From CAYTSW01 sp964440605 (GTDB taxonomy: Bacteria; Planctomycetota; Phycisphaerae; Phycisphaerales; UBA1924): DNA of 21,725 bases. Under the pieces are notes generated by a model that saw nothing but the letters and a program-made list of their open reading frames with translations, made no database searches and was not told where the DNA came from. This document shows positions 14,282 through 21,673 of this stretch, one piece after another; the stretch's first letter is position 1; the number at the start of each line of letters is the position of its first letter. The stretch spans positions 1-21,725 of the forward strand of contig CAYTSW010000036.1 of the NCBI GenBank assembly GCA_964440605.1. Direction: 5' to 3'. The translations under genes were made by a program, and so were the position numbers.

Positions 14282-14700
14282 GACGGCTGCTCCGCGGGCG
14301 CCGGGTCCTCGCTCAGCACGATCCAGGCGCGCCCGTATTGCCGATCGAGCGGCGGTCCCTCGCTCACCTCGCGAACACTTCGAAGGAACATGACGCAAGC
14401 GTAGCGCGCGTGCTCGTGCGCACGCCAGAACTCGGGTCGCCCGCAGGCGGCCGCATTGACGCTCCGTTTGATCGCTCGCACGTCGCGCGGTGTGAACAGT
14501 TCGATGTGCACCGCCCGCGAAACTCGGGCTCTTGCGCGATAGCCGCCTCCAGACTCGCGGATGAAGACCACATCGTTTCGGCGGACACTCTCGAACGGCG
14601 GGCGACGGGTGCGCGAGAGCCGCACCTCCGCGACCTTTACGCCGCGCACGATCATGTCGGCGTACACCGGCCGAACGATCGCGACATGCGCCCTGCTCAC
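14278..14700 (-). CDS. ASCH-domain protein coupled to hldE and nadC
   Basis: The 140 residues look like an ASCH domain, a small beta-barrel fold related to PUA that binds RNA or modified nucleosides. Residues 5-27 hold the N-terminal signature: a hydrophobic strand (HVAIVRPVYADMIV) and the GxKxxExR motif G20-V-K22-V-A-E25-V-R27. DVVFIRES at 43-50 and the Arg-rich ARARVSRAVHIELF at about 56-69 fit the following strands. Some ASCH proteins are N4-acetylcytidine amidohydrolases (YqfB), but those are shorter, and I cannot tell whether this one has that activity. Both ends overlap their neighbours by 4 nt: the GTG start lies in the hldE stop and the TGA in the nadC start. This implies production at matched levels. 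The protein is very basic. Domain call is good, function unknown. Confidence 0.75.
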   Translation of the reverse strand: MSRAHVAIVRPVYADMIVRGVKVAEVRLSRTRRPPFESVRRNDVVFIRESGGGYRARARVSRAVHIELFTPRDVRAIKRSVNAAACGRPEFWRAHEHARYACVMFLRSVREVSEGPPLDRQYGRAWIVLSEDPAPAEQPS

Positions 14701-16214
14701 GCGTGCCCGGGCTCGGGCGTCGCCCCGCCGCGCATGCGTTCGATGGCCCCGCTCGTGCTCCGCCCCTCGAGCAGTTCGATCAGTTCCACGCGACCGCCCC
14801 AAGACTCCACCAACTCGCCCCCCACGACGTCCTTCTTCTCGTAGTCGGCCCCCTTCACGAGGATGTCGGGCTTGAGCGCTTCGATCAGCCCGAGCGGCGT
14901 GTCGTCGTCGAAGACGACGATCAGGCTCACCGACATGAGTTCGGAGAGCACTTCAACACGGTCCGCCTGGTCGTGGACCGGTCGGTCACCGCCTTTCAGG
15001 CGTCGGACGGAGTCGTCGGAGTTCAGCCCGACGATGAGCATGTCGCCGAGCGTCGCGGCGCGTCGGAGCAAGGCGATGTGCCCGGCGTGGAGCAGGTCGA
15101 AGCAGCCGTTGGTGAAGACGACGCTGCGTCCCTCGCGTTTCGCCGCCGCCACTTCCACCCGGGCCTCCTCCGTCGTGCGCAGCTTGGCCGAGGCGGGACG
15201 ACCGTGGGTGAGCAGGCTCTGGTAGACGCGCTCGAAGGGGATGGGTTGGACGCCGAAGATCTCGACCTCCAGCCCCGCGGCCGCGTTGGCGAACCGCACC
15301 GCGTCGGGCCAGGCGAGGTCGTTGGCGCGCGCCGCGCACAGCGCCGCGAGGACCATGTCGCCGGCGCCGGTGACGTCGTAGACCTGACGGGCGACGGTGG
15401 GGATCGGCGTCGGCTTGCCGTCGCGCTCGAGCAGCAGTGCGCCCTCCTTGTCGAGGGTGAGGACCACGGCGTCGCACGCGAGTTCGCTGCGCAGGGCGTG
15501 GGCCATCCAGATCGCCGCGGATCGGGCCTCGTCCTGCGCCGCCGACGGGCGTTCTTCCAGCCTGGTTGCGCGGGCGGCCTCGGTCCGGTTGGGAGTGATG
15601 GCGGTGCAGCCGTGGTACTTCGCGAAGTCGCCCGCGGGCGTTGGGTCCACCATCACCGGAACGCCCCGCTCACGGCACCGCGCGATCACTTCGCGGCACA
15701 AGCGCTCCGAGCACACTCCTTTCCCGTAGTCTTCGATCGCGACCACGTCCGCCCACTCGAGGCTCTCTTCGAGCAGGCCGAGCACGCGCTGGCGTGCGGC
15801 ATCGTCGATGGGTTCGCGCGACTCGTGGTCGACGCGGAACATTTTTTGCGGGTGCCGATGTTGGGCGAGACCCACGAGGTTGCGCTTGACCGTCGTGGGC
15901 CGACCGCGATCGGCGACGAGGCCGCCCGCGTCCACGCCCGCCTGCTCGAGCAGTTCTCGCAGCGCGCGTCCTTCGGCGTCGTCGCCGATCACGCCGAGCG
16001 CGCGCACGGAACCGTGCATCGCCGCGAGATCGAGGCACACGTTGGCGGCCCCGCCCGGCATCTCCTCGACTTCACGCACGTGCAGGATGGGAACCGGAGC
16101 GTCGGCCGTGAGCCGCTCGGCGTCGCCGCGCACGATCTGGTCGAGCATGAAGTCGCCCACGACGAGGCAGTTGAAGGGGCGCCAGTTGGCGAGCCGGTCG
16201 AAGAGTCCGTCCAT
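14697..16214 (-). CDS. hldE: bifunctional heptose-7-phosphate kinase / heptose-1-phosphate adenylyltransferase
   Basis: HldE phosphorylates D-glycero-D-manno-heptose 7-phosphate and, after dephosphorylation, adenylylates the 1-phosphate to give the ADP-heptose precursor of the LPS inner core. In the 505 residues the PfkB-type kinase comes first (about 1-335): LVVGDFMLDQIVRGDAERLT at 17-36, MPGGAANVCLDLAAM at 52-66, and DVTGAGDMVLAALCA at 280-294 with Asp286 as base. The nucleotidyltransferase follows (about 360-505): FTNGCFDLLHAGHIALLRRA at 367-386, LNSDDSVRRLKGGDRPV, KPDILVKGADYEKKDVVGGE, and GRSTSGAIERMR. The ATG at 16214 follows an in-frame GTG at 16217, and either could start. The only ribosome-binding-like GGGG sits in a small hairpin. 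It lies 24 bp after lpxK and ends inside the ASCH gene start. Confidence 0.96.
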   Translation of the reverse strand: MDGLFDRLANWRPFNCLVVGDFMLDQIVRGDAERLTADAPVPILHVREVEEMPGGAANVCLDLAAMHGSVRALGVIGDDAEGRALRELLEQAGVDAGGLVADRGRPTTVKRNLVGLAQHRHPQKMFRVDHESREPIDDAARQRVLGLLEESLEWADVVAIEDYGKGVCSERLCREVIARCRERGVPVMVDPTPAGDFAKYHGCTAITPNRTEAARATRLEERPSAAQDEARSAAIWMAHALRSELACDAVVLTLDKEGALLLERDGKPTPIPTVARQVYDVTGAGDMVLAALCAARANDLAWPDAVRFANAAAGLEVEIFGVQPIPFERVYQSLLTHGRPASAKLRTTEEARVEVAAAKREGRSVVFTNGCFDLLHAGHIALLRRAATLGDMLIVGLNSDDSVRRLKGGDRPVHDQADRVEVLSELMSVSLIVVFDDDTPLGLIEALKPDILVKGADYEKKDVVGGELVESWGGRVELIELLEGRSTSGAIERMRGGATPEPGHA

Positions 16215-16215
16215 C

Positions 16216-16239
16216 ACCCCAACATAGCACTGGTGGGGT
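16216..16239 (-). repeat. inverted repeat over the hldE ribosome binding site
   Basis: ACCCCA (16216-16221) and TGGGGT (16234-16239, plus strand) form 6-bp arms with a 12-nt loop, from the lpxK stop to the hldE start. In the mRNA the TGGGGT arm holds the only Shine-Dalgarno-like bases before hldE. The stem could make hldE translation depend on ribosomes finishing lpxK. Confidence 0.4.
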
Positions 16240-17363
16240 CAGCCGCCCATCTCGAGGGTGCGTTTGAGCGCATCGTCCATCGCGTTCTCGCCTTGGGGGT
16301 CGAAGGTGAGGCGGACCTGCGGGCGGGCGAAGCGAGTCGACAACTCCGCGACCCCCGCCTCTTGAAGAGCCGGGGCGAGCTTTACCCAGTCTTTCTCGGT
16401 GCAGACGACGAGCGCCCGCTCGCCCATGGCCGCGGCCTGCTCGGCGAGGCGTCCCGCCTCGCGGGGCGTCCACGAGTGGTGATCGGGCCTGATGACGCTT
16501 TGGAGTTCGAGTGTCGGAGCGCCGGGGTTGAGCGCACGTGTGAGGCGCTCGACAGCGCCTACGAACGCGCTGGGGTGGCCGATACCACAAGCGACCACGA
16601 GCGGTCGGTCCTCCAGCGATTCGACGGGGTGGTCTTCCCCGGCGATGCGCAGTGCGCTCCATGTGTGCGACGCGATGACGCTCGGAGTATCGGGCCTGCG
16701 CACCCGCAAGCGGTCGCGCAGCGCGTGCCACGCGCTGGTCGGGGCGGACTCGCACCGGGTGAGGACGAAGACGTGCGCACGGTCGAGCGACTCCACCGGC
16801 TCGCGCAGCCAGCCAGCGGGCAGGCACCGGTCGTCGAAGGGGTCGCGGGTGGCGTCGAGAAGAACGATGTCGAGGTCGCGCGCCAGCCGGCGATGCTGGA
16901 AACCGTCGTCGAGGATCACGAGACGGACATCGCTGCGTTTCTCGAGCAGACGGCGTAGCCCGGCGGCGCGGTCGGGTTGCGCGACGATGGGGACGCCGGG
17001 CAGGCGATCGCGGTACTCGGCCTCTTCATCGCTCGCCTCGTTGGCCCGACGCTTGTAGCCCCGCATGGCGATCGCGGGGGTCGCGCCTCGGTCGAGCGCC
17101 CACTCGGCGAGGCGCATGACCATCGGCGTCTTGCCGGTCCCCCCGACGGAGAGGTTCCCGACGCTGATGACCGGGCGGTCGAGCCGGACGACGCCGATGC
17201 CGCGATCGAACGCGCGGTTGCGTCGGGTGAGTTCGGCCCGGTACACGGTCTCGGCGCAGCGGCCGAGCGCCCAGGCGACCGGGGGCGTCAGTGGCGCGAG
17301 CGGGGGACGTGTCCGCCGATCACTCGCCGGCGTCACTTCGGGCGCCCGGATGCCGGTGAGCAC
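16239..17363 (-). CDS. lpxK: tetraacyldisaccharide 4'-kinase
   Basis: LpxK phosphorylates the 4' position of the tetraacyl disaccharide to give lipid IVA, at the inner membrane. The 374 residues carry the P-loop VISVGNLSVGGTGKTP at 65-80, MRGYKRR at 100-106, LVILDDGFQHRRLARDLDIV at 148-167, and CLPAGWLREP at 180-189. These match the Walker A and the Asp/His active-site segment of the family. RPDHHSWTPRE, VVCTEKDWVKL and a C-terminal strand close the kinase. The start is uncertain. GTG at 17363 would overlap the preceding membrane-protein gene by 44 bp. GTG at 17336 would overlap by 17 bp and still keep the WALGRCAETVYR segment typical of the N-terminus. Neither has a clear ribosome binding site. 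With hldE and the heptosyltransferase, this shows a full lipid A and core LPS. Confidence 0.95.
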   Translation of the reverse strand: MLTGIRAPEVTPASDRRTRPPLAPLTPPVAWALGRCAETVYRAELTRRNRAFDRGIGVVRLDRPVISVGNLSVGGTGKTPMVMRLAEWALDRGATPAIAMRGYKRRANEASDEEAEYRDRLPGVPIVAQPDRAAGLRRLLEKRSDVRLVILDDGFQHRRLARDLDIVLLDATRDPFDDRCLPAGWLREPVESLDRAHVFVLTRCESAPTSAWHALRDRLRVRRPDTPSVIASHTWSALRIAGEDHPVESLEDRPLVVACGIGHPSAFVGAVERLTRALNPGAPTLELQSVIRPDHHSWTPREAGRLAEQAAAMGERALVVCTEKDWVKLAPALQEAGVAELSTRFARPQVRLTFDPQGENAMDDALKRTLEMGG

Positions 17364-17742
17364 GGCGGTCGAGGATGTGGGCGAGCTCGGCGCGGAGCCG
17401 CTCGGCGGCGGTCGACATCTCGCGTCGGGCGTTGCGCCGGAGGCGGACGGTGTTGAGGGCGTCGAGCACCGCGAGGAAGACGTTGAAGGCCAGGAGCATC
17501 ATCGCGAGGATCCAGACGATGGCCCACTCACGGGGCTGGGCGGTGTGTGAGAAGACGCAAGTCCCTGCGCACAGCAGCCCTACGGTCAGCATCCCCACGA
17601 CTCCGTTGGCCTGCCTGATGCTGCGTCGGCTGCGAGGTTTGCACGTCAGCGACAGCATCAGGACGTGGCCCGCGAGGAGCACGAGCGTGACCACGCCCAG
17701 GGGCAGGCCGATCCAGAGCGGCACCAGCGGACCTTCATTCAC
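17320..17742 (-). CDS. three-helix membrane protein between maf and lpxK
   Basis: I do not recognise this 140-residue protein. It has hydrophobic segments at about 8-31, 47-66 and 73-96, then a positively charged, probably cytoplasmic helix (VRLRRNARREMSTAAERLRA, about 99-118) and a hydrophilic end. The GTG at 17742 has AGAGAGGA 7 nt upstream. The frame remains open far upstream, but that part overlaps maf and is Arg/Pro-rich shadow sequence. It begins 32 bp after the maf stop and overlaps the lpxK start region, so it belongs to the LPS transcription unit. A role in membrane or LPS assembly is suggested by place only. The 32-bp gap is AT-rich with a TATAGT on the minus strand, which may be a weak internal promoter. 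Confidence 0.7.
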   Translation of the reverse strand: MNEGPLVPLWIGLPLGVVTLVLLAGHVLMLSLTCKPRSRRSIRQANGVVGMLTVGLLCAGTCVFSHTAQPREWAIVWILAMMLLAFNVFLAVLDALNTVRLRRNARREMSTAAERLRAELAHILDRRAHRHPGARSDAGE

Positions 17743-17774
17743 GCGCGCATCCTCTCTGTACGGGTGATATTCAA

Positions 17775-18413
17775 CTATACGTCGGAACGGGCCTCGCCTG
17801 ATCCGTCGGATGGAAGGACGCCGAGGGAAACCAGGGTGGGTGTAAGGGTCGCGACGGGCAGGCCCATGATGGTGTTGGGGTCGTCGCTGGTGCGCACGTC
17901 CCAGCCGGCTTCGACGCGCTCCGAGAAGTTGTACCCGCCCGCCTTGCCCCGCCACTGCTCGCTGGCGATGTAGTGCTCGATCACGTCGTCCTCGACCGCG
18001 CCCACGCGGACCCGGGCCTGCTCGACGACGAGGCGCCGGCCGTCGGGCAGCAGCAGGGCGACGCCCGTCGCGACGATGTGCTCGCCCTCGCGCAGCGAGA
18101 GGATCATCTCCCGCGCATGCGTTGCGTCGCGCGGCTGGCCGATGATCCGCCCGCCTTTCACCACAACGGTGTCGGAGCCGAGCACGATGGCATCGTTGCG
18201 CGGTGTCAGCTCGTCGCGCACGCATCGCGCCTTGAGGTTGGCGAGCGCCGCGACCCAGTCGCGGGCCCGGCGTGCGTCCGGGGCGATGAGCTCGCCGTCG
18301 TCGAGGTGCGGCTTGATGACTTCGGGCGTGAAGCCCGCCTCGCGCAGCAGCTCCAGGCGACGGGGCGACCCGCTCGCCAGCACGAGTCTCCGTTGGCTGG
18401 TGGGAGCCGTCAC
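17775..18413 (-). CDS. maf: Maf-like nucleotide pyrophosphatase
   Basis: Maf proteins hydrolyse nucleoside triphosphates, often dTTP, UTP or modified nucleotides, to monophosphates, and are linked to cell division and nucleotide clean-up. The 212 residues have the family marks: LVLASGSPRRLELL at 10-23, AIVLGSDTVVV at 75-85, GRIIGQPRDATHAREMI at 88-104, and EQWRGKAGGYNFSERVEAGW at 152-171. NTIMGLPVATL near the C-terminus is also typical. The segment after GKAGGY differs from the IQG-type loop of many dTTPases, so the substrate is uncertain. The GTG at 18413 overlaps the TGA of the upstream heptosyltransferase by 4 nt (GTGA), which sets the start. The C-terminal dozen residues are not conserved. 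It is the second gene of the LPS transcription unit. Confidence 0.93.
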   Translation of the reverse strand: MTAPTSQRRLVLASGSPRRLELLREAGFTPEVIKPHLDDGELIAPDARRARDWVAALANLKARCVRDELTPRNDAIVLGSDTVVVKGGRIIGQPRDATHAREMILSLREGEHIVATGVALLLPDGRRLVVEQARVRVGAVEDDVIEHYIASEQWRGKAGGYNFSERVEAGWDVRTSDDPNTIMGLPVATLTPTLVSLGVLPSDGSGEARSDV

Positions 18414-19498
18414 GCCTCGACCTCGGTGCGCAAGGGCGTTTCACGGCGGCCCGCGTCACCTTCGAGCCGTGTACACACGGCTTCTATGACCGACTCGACG
18501 GTGATCGCCTCCATCATGGCCCGGCCCCGTGCCTCGTCCTTGTGCGACATGCCTGGCTCGGGCGCGATCGGCTGGAGCACGTCGTTCTCGCGGCCGTACG
18601 GCCCCACGCGGTCGATCCGCGTCGGGCCGAAGAGCGCGAGCAGGGGTTTGTCGAAGCCGACCGCCATGTGCAAGGCGGCCGAGTCGTTGGCCAGCACGAA
18701 GCCGCTTCGTTCGATGACGCCCATCAACCCGCCCACGGTCGTCGTGCCGACGAGGTCGATCACACGTGCGTCCTGCTGCGCCATGGCGCGGAGCTGTGCG
18801 CACTGCTCGGCTTCGTGCGCGGCGGCGACGATCGCGACGCCGTCGATCAGCTTCGACGTGAGCATCGCGTCGACGACGCGGGCGAAGCGTTCTTGGGGCC
18901 AGCGTTTGCCGGGCCACACGCTGGTGGGCGCGACGACCGCGATGCGTGAGGAGGGCAGAGCGCTAGCCGCCCACTCTCGATCGGGCTCGCTCGTGTAGAG
19001 GCGCAGGTCGCGTGCTGGCTCCACGCCGATGCCCTGCACCAACGCGAGCATGCGGTCGACGGTGTGCATGGCACGATCGACGCGCACACGCTCGTTCAGG
19101 CCGAGCCAGCCGAGTTCGCGGGCATCGGCGAAACCCGCGCGGCGAGGAGCGTTGGTGAGACGGGCGAAGAGCCCGCTCCGACCCAAGCCCTGAACGTCGA
19201 GCACGAGGTCGTAAGGCGGTCCGTTCGGGCCGCCGCGCAACATCGTGAGCAGTTGGCCGAGCGCTTCCCGACCAGATCGCGAACCGATCCGTCGCTTGCC
19301 CAGGGCCTTGCGCCGGAAGGGCAGTGCGCTATCCAACGAGGGGTGGTCCGCGATGGCGCCGGCGAAGGCTTCGCGCACGAGCCAGTCGATGTGTGCGTTT
19401 GGGAATGCTTGCCGCAGGCTCACCAGCACAGGCACGCTTCGGCAGACGTCGCCCAGCGCGCTGGGGCGGATGATCAGTATCCGTTCGGGAGTGGGCAC
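18410..19498 (-). CDS. glycosyltransferase family 9 (heptosyltransferase, WaaC/WaaF type)
   Basis: These enzymes move L-glycero-D-manno-heptose from ADP-heptose to the LPS inner core at the cytoplasmic face of the inner membrane. In the 362 residues the N-terminal acceptor domain starts with ILIIRPSALGDVCRSVPVL (8-26). Asp17 matches the catalytic Asp of WaaC. YDLVLDVQGLGRSG lies near 96-109. The C-terminal donor domain has APTSVWPGKRWPQERFARVV, then FVLANDSAALHMAVGFDKP and LLALFGPTRIDRVGPYG, the GT9 nucleotide-sugar signature. Whether it is the first or second heptosyltransferase cannot be told, so I give no symbol. The GTG at 19498 is the first gene of the minus-strand unit, and hldE, its donor supplier, is in the same unit. 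No strong Shine-Dalgarno is seen. maf follows with a GTGA overlap. Confidence 0.9.
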   Translation of the reverse strand: MPTPERILIIRPSALGDVCRSVPVLVSLRQAFPNAHIDWLVREAFAGAIADHPSLDSALPFRRKALGKRRIGSRSGREALGQLLTMLRGGPNGPPYDLVLDVQGLGRSGLFARLTNAPRRAGFADARELGWLGLNERVRVDRAMHTVDRMLALVQGIGVEPARDLRLYTSEPDREWAASALPSSRIAVVAPTSVWPGKRWPQERFARVVDAMLTSKLIDGVAIVAAAHEAEQCAQLRAMAQQDARVIDLVGTTTVGGLMGVIERSGFVLANDSAALHMAVGFDKPLLALFGPTRIDRVGPYGRENDVLQPIAPEPGMSHKDEARGRAMMEAITVESVIEAVCTRLEGDAGRRETPLRTEVEA

Positions 19499-19573
19499 GT
19501 CCCAACTCTACCGACGGGGAGGCCCGCTAGGCTCAGATATCCGTGCAAGGCGTGTCGCGTGCGCCCCAACGAA

Positions 19574-19635
19574 GCGCCTGGCACGTGCGTACCAACCCGT
19601 CGGTCCGTCGCGTGACCGATCGTCGCGCCAGGCAC
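19574..19635. repeat. pair of GCGCCWGGCAC repeats in the divergent promoter region
   Basis: GCGCCTGGCAC (19574-19584) and GCGCCAGGCAC (19625-19635) match in 10 of 11 bases and begin 51 bp apart, about five helical turns. Because GCCWGGC is nearly self-complementary, the two copies could also pair as a hairpin (19576-19582 with 19627-19633). The second ends 6 bp before the ribosome binding site of the + strand gene. Confidence 0.4.
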
Positions 19636-19653
19636 TTTCACGAGGAGTGAATC

Positions 19654-21621
19654 ATGATCCGCCGTCTCCGAGTTGCTTTCATCGCCGCCTGCGGCCTCAC
19701 GATGTCGGGCGTCGCCCCCGCTTTCGCACAGGATGACGGTGAGGGCGGCGAGGCCGAGCCAAGGGTCGTCTTCGCGTTCAGCCACGCCGGGGTGAAGAAC
19801 TGGTTTGTGGATGAGAAGGACGCCGAGCTTGCGCGTGCGGTGGAGCTGCTCGGGCCGCGTGTGATGGAGCTCAAGAACACACCGTCGCTTCGCGAGGAGC
19901 TCGACGAGGTGCCCGACTCGTTCGTGCGAAGCATCATCGATCTCGCGTACGCACCGATGCACTTTGTGGTTACCACGCGGGGCATGAACGACGAGACCGG
20001 CGCTCCGAATCTGGGAGCCGTGTTGAGCTTCCGGCTCGAGGACGAAGCCGCGGCGCGGCGGATGCACCGGACCGTTCGCGAGGCGTTCGACATGGCCGGC
20101 CAGCCTTTCGAGACGGAGGCCAGCCAGCGCTTCGCGGGCATGCGCGAGTTCGTGACGCCCGTCGGCGCCGTCAGCTTCGGCCCGCGTGAGGCCGACGATG
20201 GCTCGCGTTACGAGGTCGTGCTTGGGGCGATGGAGGATCTCGACGGCGTCCGGGGGTACCTTCCCGGGGCGCCGGTCGGCGGCGACCGGGTGGCTTCGGT
20301 CGTGCTTGACTTCGAAGCCCTGACGCCGTTCTCGAACATCGGGCTCGCGCTGCTCGGCGCGGCGCCGCAGGGCGAGGTCTTCGTTGAGCAGATCCGTCGG
20401 CAGGGTCTGGTTGGTGAGGGCGCGATGCGGATGGAATACACCGAGTGGTACTCGGCAGATGCCGCCCATAGCCAACTGGCCGTGCGTCGCGCGCACGACT
20501 TCCGGGACGCACTGTTTCTCGCGGAAGCACCGCTGACGGGGCGCGACCTGGCTGTCGTTCCGGCGGACGCCACGGCGGCGTACATCAGCAAGCACCGGGT
20601 GCGCGACTACCTGCACAGCCTGAAGGAGCAGATCGCGTCGTTCGATGACGACGCTCGGCGGGAGATCGAAAAGGGGCTCGAGCGTTTCGAGGACGAGACG
20701 GGCGTTGATCTCGAGGAGGACATCGTCAACGCGCTGGGCGAGACGGTCGCGATGTACTTCAGCGATTCCACGGGCGGCGGCTCGCTGCTCTCTGGCGTCA
20801 TGCTGGTCGAGGCGGCCAAGCCGGATCGGCTGATGGGGGCGATCGCCAAGCTCACCGAACTCGCCGAGAGCCAGCTCAACCGCGAGCTTCCCGCGGAACT
20901 CGACATGGTCCGGCTCAAGCTCTCGGCGCGGTCGGTCGCGGGGCGCGACGTGATGTCCATCCGGCTGGTCGGGGCGCCGCTTCCGATCGGCCCGTCGATG
21001 ACGATGCAAGGTCCGTGGCTGGTAATGGGGTTCTCGCCGCAGGCGGTCGTCGCGGCGGCGGACGTCGTCTCCGCCGGCGGGAGGCAGGGCCTGCTCGCCA
21101 ATCCCGCGTTCGCTGCGGCCTACGACCCCGCGCGGGCCAACATCCAGGTCGCGTTCGTGGACTCGCGTCGCACCATGCGTGACGGCGTCGGCCTGATGAA
21201 CGTGCTCGCCTCGGCTCTGGCTTCTTTCGTTGGCTCGCCGGACGATGCCGAACGCCGGGTTGAGATGATCGTGCCCACGCTGCCGCGTCTGTCGGCTAAC
21301 GCCAGGCCGATCGTCGTGCAGACGTTCTGGCGGGGCGACGATCTGCTGCAGGTGACCACCGCCGACCGATCGATGCTCGTCAACGCCGCGGGCCTCCTGG
21401 GGGTCGGCGACGCGACCTTCCTGTTCCCGGCCATCGCCGCTCTCGTTCCCGCGGCGATCGAGAACGCCGGACGGGCCGATCAAATGCGGTGGGAAGAAGC
21501 CCCGGCTGACGAGTGGGACAATGACTGGGACGAGGACGAGGAGGATTGGGACGGCGACGCCCGCCTCGACTCCGATGGCGCAGGCGCAATGGCTCACCCC
21601 GAGCGATCGATGACCGACTGA
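19654..21621 (+). CDS. large secreted protein with acidic tail, function unknown
   Basis: The 655 residues start with a clear signal peptide (MIRRLRVAF, hydrophobic stretch, AFA|Q near 25), so the protein is exported. The mature part is a long alpha/beta protein. One stretch (ETGVDLEEDIVNALGETVAM, then LMGAIAKLTELAES) resembles the DUF3352-type secreted proteins common in planctomycetes, in which a modelled ligand-binding fold is repeated. I offer that only as a resemblance. Residues from about 616 to 640 form an acidic, Trp-containing tail (WDNDWDEDEEDWDGDARLD), perhaps Ca-binding or flexible. There are no cysteines beyond the signal peptide region and no second membrane segment. GAGGAG at 19642-19647 is 6 nt before the ATG. 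A pair of repeats lies upstream. It diverges from the LPS unit and shows no functional link to it. Confidence 0.85.
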   Translation: MIRRLRVAFIAACGLTMSGVAPAFAQDDGEGGEAEPRVVFAFSHAGVKNWFVDEKDAELARAVELLGPRVMELKNTPSLREELDEVPDSFVRSIIDLAYAPMHFVVTTRGMNDETGAPNLGAVLSFRLEDEAAARRMHRTVREAFDMAGQPFETEASQRFAGMREFVTPVGAVSFGPREADDGSRYEVVLGAMEDLDGVRGYLPGAPVGGDRVASVVLDFEALTPFSNIGLALLGAAPQGEVFVEQIRRQGLVGEGAMRMEYTEWYSADAAHSQLAVRRAHDFRDALFLAEAPLTGRDLAVVPADATAAYISKHRVRDYLHSLKEQIASFDDDARREIEKGLERFEDETGVDLEEDIVNALGETVAMYFSDSTGGGSLLSGVMLVEAAKPDRLMGAIAKLTELAESQLNRELPAELDMVRLKLSARSVAGRDVMSIRLVGAPLPIGPSMTMQGPWLVMGFSPQAVVAAADVVSAGGRQGLLANPAFAAAYDPARANIQVAFVDSRRTMRDGVGLMNVLASALASFVGSPDDAERRVEMIVPTLPRLSANARPIVVQTFWRGDDLLQVTTADRSMLVNAAGLLGVGDATFLFPAIAALVPAAIENAGRADQMRWEEAPADEWDNDWDEDEEDWDGDARLDSDGAGAMAHPERSMTD

Positions 21622-21673
21622 GGCACGAATCGCCGGCCTGCGCGACCCATCTCCCTTCGAGGGCTTTCTTCCC

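Noticed and set aside
14703..16958. 751-residue open frame antisense to hldE and lpxK
   Set aside because: It spans two clearly recognised genes on the other strand and has no domain of its own.
19474..21597. 707-residue open frame antisense to the secreted protein
   Set aside because: It is Arg/His/Gly-rich with no family motif, and arises from GC-rich third positions of the real gene, which has a signal peptide and a good ribosome binding site.
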